DNA from: Daphnia carinata
Lineage: Eukaryota > Arthropoda > Branchiopoda > Diplostraca > Daphniidae
DNA length: 64,000 nt
Direction: 5' to 3'
Assembly: GCF_022539665.2 (NCBI RefSeq)
Contig: NC_081339.1
Span: 3,038,017-3,102,016, forward strand
In this document: positions 45,601 to 59,200 of the stretch, one piece after another
Numbering within the stretch: the stretch's first letter is position 1
Layout of the letters: each line of letters begins with the position of its first letter
Program-made: the position numbers and the translations under genes
Notes under the pieces: generated by a model
What the model saw: only the letters and a program-made list of their open reading frames with translations
What the model was told of the DNA's origin: nothing
Database searches by the model: none

Positions 45601-47216
45601 GTTCAACGTGACGTGAATCCACCGTCAAGGTGCGATAGCGAGTGGGAGGGAACGGACATGTACCATAGAACCTTCCATATAAAGATAGAAACATCTTTAA
45701 TATGCCACTATCGTTTTGATTGATGTTCTTGTTTTTATTAAAATAAAAATTGTCTTTCTCTTAATTTGTCCAAACGTAAAATAAGGAAGAGAAATTCACG
45801 TTCTTGATGATTAGATAGAACGTGATAAAAGATGTTTGCCTCTTTTGATGTTCATGCCGCTTTGTTTTTAGCTTGCCTATCAGTTTTGCGTCGTTAAATT
45901 CGTGTAGATTTTACTTGATGTCATCAAGCCCGAAAATTGATTATCGCAGTCTGCCTTCTCACCATCAAAGATTTTTCTTTTTGTTTGCCCAGTTCATTGT
46001 TGACGCCAAGTTTTCTTATTATATAGATCGGCCAAAAGTATGGCCGACATATTGCCAATGGCATTTTATTAAGGAGAATGATCCTGCCCTTTTTCGCACT
46101 TGATAGCGGTGAACAAACATAATAGGCTCCCTTATATCTAGAAATGATGACGACACAATGTCATATATATATACGATCCAGCGGGTTTAACGAGTACGTC
46201 TTCGTCGATGACATTTTTTTGTGCTACCCAGTCTTTTGTCATCATTTTTTTCGCAAGGGATTCTTCTTTACAATGTGATCCTTTCTTTTTCGAGAGAGAC
46301 GCGATTTTTTAAACAATCACATTTCACTGGTTCCATATAGCTGTAACGAGCAAGATTCAGAACGGAGGGGAAGTGAAAATGAACGCCCCTGAGTGTGTAG
46401 GCTAGCAAAAACCGGAAATCTTTTATGTATGTGGAATGCTTGTGGTAGAGAGAGAGAGTTTCTTTAGAACTTGATTCGTTAGTGTAACACTTTGACCGTG
46501 TACATTTTGGCGCATTCTTCGGTAGAGCTTTACATATCTCCAGAGGAAACGATCATATCCTGGAAATATTGAAGTCTATTTGAGCGATAAAGAGAAAGAA
46601 CAGCACACAAAAAAATGGAGATCCCTGTGTGCAAAGAGGAAATGCTGTGATCAATGGGTAGCTAACTGCACAAGGCTTTGATTCAACAAAGAGCGTATGT
46701 GGCTACATCAAATAGGGATATCTTCTTGGAACGGAAGCGAGTGCCGTTCTCTGTCTCTTTACTTCGTCGTGTACAGCTGGAACAGACGTTAACAATGAGT
46801 GTTCCAGTTTCTTTTCTACTCTTCCAGTTGACGTTTCTTTTCAAATGTTTTTCTTGAATCTCTACAGCGCATCTTCTGAAATACCCAATGGCAGAGTTCA
46901 ATCCATTAGAATGAACTGAATAAAAGCGAGAGAAAGCGATTGGTTGCAATCGTACCCAACGTCCTGGACCAATCTTCCATTGCAATTCTCTTGTTTGAGT
47001 TAACTATATATTCAAATTGTTTGGGCGAAGATTGATTGTACACACAGTCAAACAGAAACGTTCAACATTTTTTTTTTACAGATTGATGGGTTATATCACA
47101 TGTTTTTAATGGACACTGAAGCTTAACAACTGTCATCCTCAATTTTACGTTCTTGTGGCATTGAAAATTGAATAAAAACAAGTTTCGATTGCAATTAAGT
47201 ATAGAGAAGAGCGTAT
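42691..47216. other. intergenic region and probable neuroligin 3' UTR
   Basis: No convincing coding exon. The right part (about 46,000-47,216) probably includes the neuroligin 3' UTR; a minus-strand AATAAA occurs near 46,064. A TATATATATA tract lies near 44,350. Remaining sequence is AT-rich with T/A homopolymers. Confidence 0.45.
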
Positions 47217-50200
47217 TTACACGTTAATTTCTTCAACTGATCTGGTGGCCTGACGATGAGTTGGCGCCGAATCGAACGATCGTTTTTCAATAGATTTTCT
47301 GTTGAACGGCAACGTGGCGCTTCGATCGTTCTCCTGGTTCAAAAACTGCATAAATTTGAATAGATTATTTGTCTTAAATGGTCCTGTATAAATAACCTAA
47401 TTTGCCATTTGCATGCAGCTGTGCTAACCTGGTGATCGGGCGGAGGAGCTTTGATCGAAAACGGTGGAGGGGACGGAGCTCGTACGCTGGCCGCCATGTC
47501 GGAGACGACGTTGGTGGAGAGCGACAATGGCGGCCTCAGCGATGGTTGATGTGGGAAAATAGTTTGTGACGTGATGTCCGGATGACTACGTGGGTGCTGT
47601 TGACAATGGCTGATGACTAATTGACGCAGATCCGTCATCGACTCGGTCGATTCTGTCACCGCCCGGCTCTCGAGTTGGCCGTCTGACATTCTCTACGATT
47701 ATCCATCATTTGTATTTTTTAATTCATTTAATTGCTTTATGGAAAAAGACTAAGTGTGTGTCTGCATATTCTTATTGAAATTCGATCGATGAACGCATTA
47801 TGGCTAACGTGATATCGAAGGAAGACTTACTTGAATACTGTTCACTTCGTCGTTGCTATCGTCCCCGGCATGACGTTTGCATTGGCCGCATCGAGCACGT
47901 CGATAGATGGTCAAGAAGAGAATGAGGTTGACAATGAGCAGAATGTTGCCTAGCACCAAGATGATGCTGAGCGTCGCCTGATTGGTCCAGAAGCCAAAAA
48001 TGAGTCGACTTTCACTCCCGACGCTGACCGTTGTCACGTTGTGGCTGTTGTTCACTGGCGCCGACACTGCCGGTGATGAGCCCGTCTCCGACGCCATTAC
48101 GCTCGGATTCACCAACGCCCATTCTCCGCCAACTAATGTTATCGAAAGTACGAGCAAAAAATCAGGCCATGGAGTAGAGCTTCTTCATTGTTTGGATGAA
48201 ACGTTCAATTTTATATTGGAGATTCTATTAAAAGTTATCGATTTACGAAGAAACGTTAGAAAAAAAAGAACAGAGGGATTTTAACCTTGGTCGCGAACAG
48301 ACTGGGGATTTTTAGTTACCCTTCCCCAAACAAAGTTGTGTTTTTCTGGCTTTCTTTTTCTATTACCCTTTTTTTTGCGTTGAAGGGATGGGTAACAAAA
48401 AATGTTCTGCATCAGTTTCGAGATAATTTGAATAAAAATAATATGCATGTTTTTCTGGCTTTCTTTTTCTACTACCTTGTTTTTGTTTTTTTTTTGTGTT
48501 GAAGGGATGGGTAACAAAAAATGTTCTGCATATATTTCAAAAGAGGTGGGATGGGTACGGTAAAATGGATGCACAGTTTTTAGATTACTAATCCCTCGGT
48601 ATTTCCCCCTCCACTACCCTTCGCGAGAGTTTCCAATGCTTTCTCATTCCTCGAATTGTTGAATATTTAAAACAAATGCTTAAAACCCCAAAAATAAAAA
48701 ACATGGAATTTACATATTTAATTTGTCACAGGAGAAAGAAAGAAAAGGACACCTTTCCCCAAAATATGCAAATGTGCACAATGATATACTAATGATTCCA
48801 TCTTACTATTTGTGGCCCTATAAACGTTATACAAGCATGCACAGTGTTTAGCGGTTAGTTTTCATCGTTCGGGAGTTTCTGCCCGAACTTTGTTGCGTGA
48901 AATGAAAACGTGGGAAGAAACATCTGGTGCTCCCCTCCCCTTCATATCTACAATCCTCTTTTCATCAAAATGTTGTAAATGCTTCGCCAAAAATAACTTT
49001 AGATGAACGTTGACAGGAATTTTACGTGAGAAAAAACGAATTCTACATCGTTAGCTTCTCTAACCTAACCATTTTCTTTTGTGTTTCTCCTTCTGTTGAT
49101 TTGCGAATACATCAATCGTGCATAAATTCCGGTCGGCAGACAATCTCATTAATCGTTTTGATTGATTTATTAGTTTTGATTTGAAGAAAATATGACAATT
49201 ATGGGATCAGTCAAATAGAATACGAAATTTGCATACGATTATGCAAATACGTGCTAGGGGTGTAATAAATACTGAACGAAGGCTTTTGCTCGTGAGAAAG
49301 TCTATTCACGCTTTTTACCTGATGACGTGTTGTTGATGGTCTTGTTTTGCAGGCTGCGTTGGAAGCTACTGGCGGAATTGTTGCACTCGACAATCGTTGC
49401 ACTTGTGCCCGGCACGGAGTTCGGTGACGATGTCGACTCACGGTTGATTGACGTGTCATTGTTAACTGACCGGACGGTTCCTTGAATTATTCAAAGGGCC
49501 ACGGGTCAATCATTTCGATTATTTACAGTGACTTGATCATTTCATACCGTCGTAGAACTGGTCAGCTGGCGTGTTGTGCTGTTCGAACGAGTGATGATTG
49601 GCAGACATTTCAGCGTTCGTGTTGTCGTTCGGTTGGTGTAACTGCGGGATCAGTTGCAGCCAAACCGCAATGGCATGCCCTCGATAATGGGTTTTCAGTT
49701 GGGCGTGCTGTTGTTGCTGTTGCATTCCTTTTGAAATCGTAATAACATCACACAGATAATGAAAAAGTTAGCCTTTTGGTTTTGTTGCGTAATGTAGTTA
49801 CGATTAAACAACTTTGGTTTTTTTTTTTTTACGCAGTTCGTTTAAATCCACCGTGGGAAACGAGAAATTTCCAGCAATTTCTCGAGTTCCAGAAACAAAG
49901 TGGGGGGGGGGGGGGAGAGGGGGGTGAGTACAAGTTTAGACTCGCCGGAATAACTTTTGTTATTGAACTTGAACAACGCAGTAAAACTTTGTGAATGAAC
50001 GGTCCAAAACTCTGATTCAATCTTAACATTTAACTGGCGCATAATCAATTTTGCTTTAGCTCCACCGATCAATGTCTCGCAAATAACAATAGAAATAAAA
50101 ATCTTTTTCTAAGCAATTGCGGTTGATATCTCGTAATATTATTCATAAAATTATAGAATTCTTTTATTTTTTTACTCGGAAAGAGAGCTCACCAAATACC

Positions 50201-53200
50201 ATGTAGTACTGCGAGTGCAAGTTGAATGGCTCCCAACGGAGTTTGGATCGGGGCATCAGTTCGCCTTTGCTCCCGATCTCTAAATTAGGATCCCTACGAA
50301 AAAATGGAACGACAATGAAATGTGGGCTTAGTTTCGTTCAGATCTTGTTTCTCCCTTAACATCGTTAACAACTCAAATCATATAGTTTTCTTTTCTTTCT
50401 CGTAATGACACAGAGACTTGCCCAGTGCTGGCGAACGCCGCTAGAAACGGGAGCAGTTGGGATGATATTTTCGGTTCCTTAACGGCCTCTGTCGTGTTAG
50501 TGGCGATGTGGCTTGACACCTCGTTACCATTCGAGTCGGGTCCTGAAGCTCCGCTAACAGTGGCGTCCAATTGTAAAGCTTCAAGTTCGTCTCCCGTGAC
50601 GCTTCCTAGACGCTGTTTGATTGTTTTCAGAAATAGATTAGTCGTAATTTTTTCTAATTAATATTACAATAATTGCAAAGATGATTGGATACGCGAAAAA
50701 AATAAAGAAGGTTGGCGTCATCGTTAGCGATGCAGCTGTGATTGACGTTGATGCATTTCATCATACGTTACAGAAAAACACGAACGTTCTTATAAGGCAG
50801 AAATCATTTAATTCAATTATTTGTTATCTGGTTAAGCTGTGCTATTTTCGTGATGGATCGCAAGACGTCGGCTGCACGCCCATCGCGAAAAAACAAACAA
50901 ACAATGGGTCGCATTCTGCTTTCTTGATTTATGTATTTTCGCACTTAGTTAAGCCTTTTTGATGGATGATATCTCTTTTTATCCTTCACCACAATCTATT
51001 TGGCCCTACCCCCATTCGAATCGTAAACACTTTCAAGAGTCATACAAAAAACAATTCAATAATATACGTACGTGATATTCTGATTGGTCAGCATCTTGGA
51101 GCTGATCGTGAAGGACGGGCTGAATGGTCCCAATCTGTCCCTGGTAATGGTAGAAGAAGGTACCGGAAGGGTTGGTCGATCGCTGGGCGTGCAGGTGAAC
51201 GACGTGCATCAATGGCGCAACCACAAGTCCGTCACTCAGCGCCAACGAAAGACTGTCCCTCATCGATAAATCATCCAGGGCTAAAGGACGATCCCAATCC
51301 GTGTACTCGTTGCTGCATTTTTTTACGATTGAAATTGAAGAATCGCCTTGTGTTCTTACTAATATGAGCTCTTACCTTAAGACGTAAAATATTTCGTTGA
51401 GATGATACTGGTAAAAGTTGCGGATCAAAGTCCGCAGAGTCCTGTCCCTTTTGTCTTCTGTTATGCCATTCCGCAGATCAGCATCGCTGCGGATACAAAA
51501 GGCATTTGACGTCAGTTCAAAAAAAAAATGTGCAACGTACGGAATTAGAAACATCCGGGTGACATTCAAGATCAGTGGCAGACGTGCAGCACCACTTTGA
51601 CATTAATTATGTTGTCAGCTATACTCTAAATCGAATACGCTGAACCCCATCGATTGAAATCATTTAAGCTTGTAGCGGTTGATTGATATGCATTTGGAAC
51701 AACTGCGAGAAGCGGATCTAATACAGTGAAACAAATTGAAACTCGTTTCAGGATGGAGCTGTTTTTCGTGTCCCCCGACCCAGTTTACTATGTCGAGCGC
51801 AGCAAAACAAATGATCATTTTATGCTGGCAACATATCCCCCCCCCCCCACTTTGCCGACGTCTATTCACGTCTTTCGGCTCCTTTTCATTATTTCCGTGA
51901 GACGAGCACAAAACGACGCGCAAGCAACAAAACCCGACAAATGTCTGGCATCTCTCTCTCTATAAATCCAGTAGCCGAGCACGTACATTTGCATGTTACG
52001 CAATCCTTGTATGCGTATTCCCAATTGGTTGGAACAGTGAAAAAGGTTGATGATTGAATCCAAAAAATACATAAATAAAGCTCCTGCGGGACTTGACGCA
52101 GATTTTCACGTATATCGAATTCAAGTTTCAAAATGCTGCAGGGGGCTGTTTGTGGGTGTGTATACAGGCGTGGTTACTTTTCCAACGCTTGGTGAATTGA
52201 ATTGTCGTTAGTACGTTGCCTTCATTTGATTATATCGTATACACACATTCGACGAATTGACGTGATTCGCTGAGCTCGGTTACAATCTTTACAAAGAGCC
52301 TTGATTATGAGGCATGTTCTTTGTTGGATGTCAGTTCAATCAAAAATGTATAGCAGGAAATCGATGAATTTTGCCCTTTAAATATCAGGATATCAATTGC
52401 CAACGCGAGTTCTTAATAAATCGGGTTTTAACAATACGCATTCATTTTCCAGATACGGATAAAAACGTTGGCGTAAATCAATTTTTAAAAAATAATGAAA
52501 CTTACCCAGTATAGCGATAACTTTCGACGGAGGTCACTCCCGCGACGAGCGAAATGCGTGCGAAATCCTCACTGGACGTTTGCATGGCGTGAAGTGGGTC
52601 GACGGCGACGATGCCAGCGCCATCGATGAACGGGGCAAAGGTGGCACAAAATCGGGGAGTCTCCGGAAGACGAACGGCCATCAGCGAATCGAGCGGTACC
52701 TTGCGAAGGCAATCGCCAATGTCGGCCAAACTCATCTGTTCAGTGCTTCCCTGCGATTTGCCGAACGGTTCGCACCCCATCTGACGGGCCACTTCTGCTT
52801 TCAACTTGCCCGCCTGAGGGTTCAGAGCCCACGGACTCAACGCCGAGCCGGACATGAGCACAACCCGCTGGAACAGTCCTATACATTTTGTTTTTAATAT
52901 GAAAGACAAAATGAAATACGTGGAAGTGTACAGTGTTGCCATGCGTAGTTGGAATATTCGAAATGAGCTCGCGCGGGATGTGAAAGAATATCAATTTAAT
53001 ATGCATCTGCGTACACTCAACTGCGTTCGTTCAACTTGATATGTTTTGGCGTACTCTGTAATCGGATTGGCGGCAAGCTGGCCCCTCGTCGAAGCCAAAA
53101 ATTGGGGGAAAATAATGTTCGTTTTTTAAAAGATTATTTTTTGACACCTTTCTTCCATTGGTAGCAAAATCGGTTTCATTTTCTTTTTTTCGCTACTGAA

Positions 53201-56200
53201 AAATGAAGTTGATTTGCCAACTTTTTCTTTCTACTTCAGTTTCCAATACCTGGAAATTACGTGCCGGAAATAAAAGGAAGGAACAAAGATTTAAAAAAAA
53301 AAAAAGGCCTATCGATATTTTTTTTATCCGCGTATAGCACTCGATGACACAACTGGGAATCGAGTAAAAAGAAGAAGAAGAAAAAGAAGCTTTCTTTTTT
53401 TCTTTTTATAGAGAAGTTGTCAATAGTAATAGCCTAGTGCCTATGGAAGCTCATCAGCGACGCGTTCCAGCGTGAAAATCGATAGCGTGGGGATGACGGT
53501 GGATAACGTCAACGGGGACATTGGGCTGTGTGCGTTTTTATTCCACATTGAAAAAGAAAAACCCAAAACGAAGAGTGTCGTTGAACAAGTGCTACACATA
53601 TTTTCAGTTGGGGACTTAACTCGGCTGTTCCCCGCTAACAGCTTGATTCACGCGGATTACCGCAAGGCATTTAAACGATTTCTTCCACCTTTGTGCCCGA
53701 AAACATTCGGGAACCGCAAAACGAATCGGGAGGAGGGGTTGCCAAGCGCTGGCCATCCGCAAACTAAAAAAACGCCAACGGACATTTTGCAAAACAGTTA
53801 GTTTAGCATTAGCGTAAATCCCGGGGCTGTTATTTCATGTGGGGAGGGAGAGAGAGAGAGAGAAGAGTGCATGCGAATATAGCTATAGCTCTCTAGCGCA
53901 TTCAATTTTTGCAAAAATAATTGGTTTCATTAGAGCAGAGCGGCGAGGCTCCAGTTCGTCTCGTGTATGTTGCGCTTTTTTTTTTTTTTGTTTGTTCCGG
54001 TTTAATGAAGCTGAAAAACTAGACGCCTCACGCTCACCCGCCAAAAGAAAGGCGTCGTGCAGATTAGAGAGAAATTGTGCAGAAACGGGGAGTTTTCGCC
54101 ATGATCCTGTCGTTTTAGCGATGGGTGGATTATTCTGCTGTCAAACACCGTCACTATTTTTTTGGATTTTCTTTATACATTAAATGAAAGAGACAAATTT
54201 GATTGCATCATAACGGCTGTTGTCATATCCAGGCATTCCCCTCAGTTGCGTAACGTGTCATTTGCATCGGTGGCTTCGCGCTAGCCGAGTGAAAGGAATG
54301 CGTTAATGAATACATTCCGATAAACCCATTTAAAAAAAATTATTACCTCACAACATTATCGATTTTATAAGTTAAAAAAAAAAAAAAAAGACTAAACCTT
54401 GTTCATTTTGATTTTTCTTATATAATTGCATAACATTGTATCGGTTTTTACGATAAAGCAGTCCCGGTCTACAATGTTCGTTTATACGAATACTATTACG
54501 TTAGCATTTTAATGGATTTCAGATGCATTCGTGTGCAGAAAAATAGCGTGGGATGTTGTATCCTCCAGCATTGTAATCCTTTATACAATCGACCACGCAA
54601 AACTTGCAAGTTTTTTTTTTTTTTCTGCTGATGCCAGTCTTCCTATCTCTCGAATTCGCGGAAAAGATAATCTCACGAAAACTGAGGCCGCATCTAATTT
54701 TCCTACATCAGGATTTATTTTCCGTTTGCAATCCAATAATTCGTGCTAACCTACAACCGACAGTTCTCAGCAAAAAGGTGAAACTCTTTTACTCATAGTT
54801 GAACGAGTTGATGCAGTTAGAATAAAAACTATAAAATAGTTTCTACAAAAGGTAGTATAGCTTTTCTTACGATTTGCATAGCGGAGGGTACGATCAAGAA
54901 ACATCGTCGGATAAAAAGGAAAACACTTGAGACGAATCGAAAGCCATCGTTACGTACAAATATATGGGGGCTGCTAAAATCTGCTGAAGCGCAAAGAGAG
55001 AGAAAAAAGAATGCGAACAAAATTCATAGAATAACAGTGAGAGAGAGAGAGAAGCATGTCACGCTTATATTGTTCGGCTTTGATTGAATCAGTCGTCGGC
55101 TCGAAAAAGCACACTCAGTTTCCATAAAACAGAATATAAAGCCCGCCTCCGCTCGACGTCCAGGAAGTCTGCTTCCCCAGTTGCCGAATATTTACACGCG
55201 CACGTCACAGAGAAAACGAAGGCGGGCCATTGTGAATAAAAAAAAAAAAAGGACTTGGAGCTAACAGTCAACATCGAGATATATATTTACATATATTGTT
55301 TACTAAATACTTAAAACCAAAAAGTTTTCATTCTATATTGGGATTATGGTTTCCTTTCATCTTCTTCTTTTTGAAGAGAATTTTGTTTTGTTTTTGCGCA
55401 CTTGGTCTTACTTCTTTTTTTTTTTTTTTTGGACAAAGTTGTTGGACGTTCCCAAACTTTTATTGTCGTATATGTAAGTTTATTTTATTATTTTTTTTTT
55501 TTTTTGTATGCTTTGAGAAAGTAGAGAGACCTACCCTACAAGGCTAAACATTGGGAGAACTTTAGCGTCGTATAACTGGGTGGTATGCGATTGAGCAAGC
55601 CAATCCCCAGTTAGCGATTAGAGACGTCACAAAAGACTTGGGCTGTAGATAGAAAAATGCTGCACACGAAATCCACCAGCAGCTCCGACTTGCGTTCCGA
55701 CATAAAGCTAACGCCGTAATACAGCTAGATGACGCGTAATATTAATGTTTTTTTTTTTAAATCTAAAATAGAAGAAAGAAAGAAAGAAAAGATGTCATGT
55801 ACAGAACGTGTGCGTATTGGCCGCGTTCGCTTTTGAATAACGACTGCGTGACCCGCAAAAGAAAAGAAGAGTCTCTTATATTCAGCTTCGTTTTTTTTTT
55901 TTTGGCCATGAATATCTAATGCCGTCTCGTCATTGCCGCACTCTGTAAACTTTTCCTATGTGTAGCCTGAAGACGTTTCCGTTTCTTTTCTGATGTGCAT
56001 CTAATCAAAATCGAACGAAAGGAGAAGGAGAAGGGGGGGGGGGGGCTGTACGGTTCGAAGAAAAGAAGAAGTGAGTGTGTGATAGGCCTTATCCGATGTA
56101 TAGAAACCCGAAGATGCACAGTAACTACAGACAACGACATGGAAATGATTAGAAGAGAAAACAAAAATAGGAATATGGAGATATGAACATACAGACGAGC

Positions 56201-59200
56201 TTCCCGTACGGATATAACTTAAGCCAATCAACGCCTCTCCGTATGGTACGTTGAAAATAGAAGAATAACAATCTCGATTTATTTTTTTTAAAGTGTTTTT
56301 CTTTCAAGTTTCACTTGTTTCTTGGCTTTTATACTTTATAAAAGCCATTCTCTAACAGACGATTTTTCGAGTCCCAACGGTACGAAGTTGTTTGATATTC
56401 ATATTTCACAATGTGTGTAGCCAAACTTGTGCATTGTTTTAGAGTCCTGCGCCAATGCGTCTTTTGTGTGTCACAAACTTGGATTTATTTCGACGATAAC
56501 TCCTTTTTCGCCAACTTGTGTGTACGCTGGTGCTTATCGCCGATACACTCCCAATGCTCTCCCTTCTCTATGTTTCTTTTCTTTTTGTTTATAAATTAAA
56601 AAGACAATGTGTCCTTCCACTGTGTGTATGTACCAACGAGTTTCTTCCCTTTCAACTATGACAAGAGTTTATCACCAAGAAAAAAGGGGGATGATGTGAA
56701 GAGTCCGATTCTATCGATCGATTTACGTACGGAGTGCTGACAAGTACTTTCCATCAATACCTATTTTGCTAAGGATTTTAGAAAAATCGTTGTGTATCGT
56801 ATCAGCTACGTTTCGTAATCAGGCCAACAGTTTGGCCAGCGTTTGAAAGTCGAAAGATCAAACGGGTATGAGACTATGAGGAGGGATTTCGCAAAACACG
56901 TCGCCCCCCCCCCCCCAACAGCCATGAATCCAGTTAGACAGTTCATTTTCCAGTTCGATTGGCTGGCGGAGACGCAATGTTTTGTTTTCATCGCCCAGTT
57001 TGATATTTGTCTAAATCTTTTTCTGGTTCGGTTTGTTTTTATGATGTCAAAATGTCAGATGTATACGGACATCATTTTGTTTTTTGTTTTTTTTTGCTGT
57101 CAGTTTCTATTTCGGAGCCATAATCGCAGGGACGCTGTCGAGTCTTGACAGATCGATGACAGGCAAAGAAAAGATCCTTTCAGTTCGTCGGCAGGATATT
57201 ATATTTCAACGTTTTTTTTTTCTTTCTTTCTTACTTTCTTCACAAAAGAATTAGAGAGTCTATTTTTGCAAGCATCCCTCCTTCGTTTTTTTTTATTATT
57301 ATTCCCCTATCTGATGTCGAGCCATTTGGCTGGGCGCAACCGGAATACAACAGAACTGTTCGTAGATCTATAGAACGGAAGCTTTCTTGTCGTTCAAGAC
57401 ATCAAGCCATCTGAAACTTCATTTTGGCTGCCAGATCATCAGCGAATTAGAGTCTGAATAAAACAAAAAAAGGCTTCTAAGGATTAAAACGTTGCCATAT
57501 AATATCAATAATTGTCCTCTTAGACTGTTATATACTGTATATATTCCCTGTTATCAGACTAAAACCTCTTGTATTGTCTAAACTAGTATACTTAATACGC
57601 ATTACACATGTTTAGAAAAAACAAAAAAAAACATTGCGTCACATCGCCCAATCGTTGTAATTATGAATAGGAAAGATTGGAGATGGCCCCTCGCTGCCAA
57701 CGATCTTTCCTTGAAACCAAACAGGCCCAGCTATTTTCGTCGTGTAGAACCCGACTAAACCTCCATTACAGCTGATGGACTGCTATCTGTGTATCTAAAG
57801 GCCATAACTTTGATATTCCCGAAGATAGGAGAGCTGCTCACACACACACACACTAGGGATCAGAGTGGGGGGGAGAGACGGAGAAATCGATAATGCCACG
57901 TTAACCATTCGTACATACGAGACTGGTGGTCAATGTCGGCACACACAAAAAGGGCGACCAATATTTTCTAAAGGACACACACACACAAAAAAGTGCAATA
58001 GACGGTTATAAGAATGAAGCCAACTTACCGGCTGCTATTGGCGAGATCATGAGAAGATTGACGAGAGCGGCACCCGTTCCATGGCCACTTAACGTGACAC
58101 GACCGGCATCGCCACCGAAAACGCCAATATTGTCCTTTGACCATAGCAGGGCCGCCACTTCAAAATTGCGCAGACAATAATAAATAATGAGCGGGAATAT
58201 TATACCAGGGCCAATGATCTTTTTTTTTCTCCGACTTACTGATATCCAATAAGCCGTAATTGCCCTGCGTTGGAATGGCACTTTTGCTCTTGCCACGGAC
58301 ATGGCCCGGCGTTGGACTAGCCGCCGTCTGCAGGAATCCTAATAACAAACGATGACGTCACAAATGTTATTCTTTATTTTAGAACATAGTCTCTTTTTCC
58401 ATCATTTATTTCGATTGCGTACTTTCGGAATCATTTTTATTCAAAGTGGACTTTGAAATGGGTCGTTTACAATCAAATGGCTTCCTATTTAGAGTTAGGA
58501 GGTGGGGAGGATATCAAGTACGAAATGTGTGCAGAAAAATCAATGAGGTATCGTTTTACCAAATGGCAGATGAATGGTAATTTTTTTTTTGTATTACCTA
58601 GAATGCCGAGACGGTAGTTGAGGGTGACGACAATCATCCGACTCTTGGAAGCCAGCAGTCCGCCGTCCATCAAGTGCCCGGCGCCCCAACTGTACGACTC
58701 GCCGTGAACGAGCACCATGACGGCCAGCGATGCTGGCGTCGTTGTTCCACCTCCGACAAAGCCTGGAATCGTATTTTGCTTATTTTTACAATGCAATTTT
58801 CGTTTGTTATTTAAAACAAGCCGTTTGGACATGAAAAATGAATTTAATTCAGTTAACTTAAGTTTAGGGTTTTTTAGAAAAATTATTTTTTTACTTTAGC
58901 AAAGTCAATTGAATTTGTCGTGTAAGCGCACGAAGTTCGAAGCAACATCGTTGATGCTCCATCTTTTTCAAATATCTTACATCATGAAATTCAATTCACT
59001 GAATATATTGAATTGATGTGAATGGATGGAAAGGGGGGGGGGGAGGGTAAGCGGGTACGTTTTTCCTATAGACAAAACATTTCCGAAGCTTCTCTTCTCT
59101 ATCACCAGCTTCTTTTGTTCTTCAATTTCATCGGCGGAGGCAGGGTTATGATTGGATTACAAAACAGAAGGTACTCGAATGTCTGACCATTGTTCTAAAA

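Noticed and set aside
46683-46985. 100-codon minus-strand frame downstream of neuroligin
   Set aside because: Lies where the neuroligin 3' UTR is expected; no domain, and no splice continuity with the gene.
58029-58157. Neuroligin locus as an active carboxylesterase or acetylcholinesterase
   Set aside because: The GXSXG serine is replaced by glycine and a membrane helix with a long cytoplasmic tail follows, which is neuroligin architecture.
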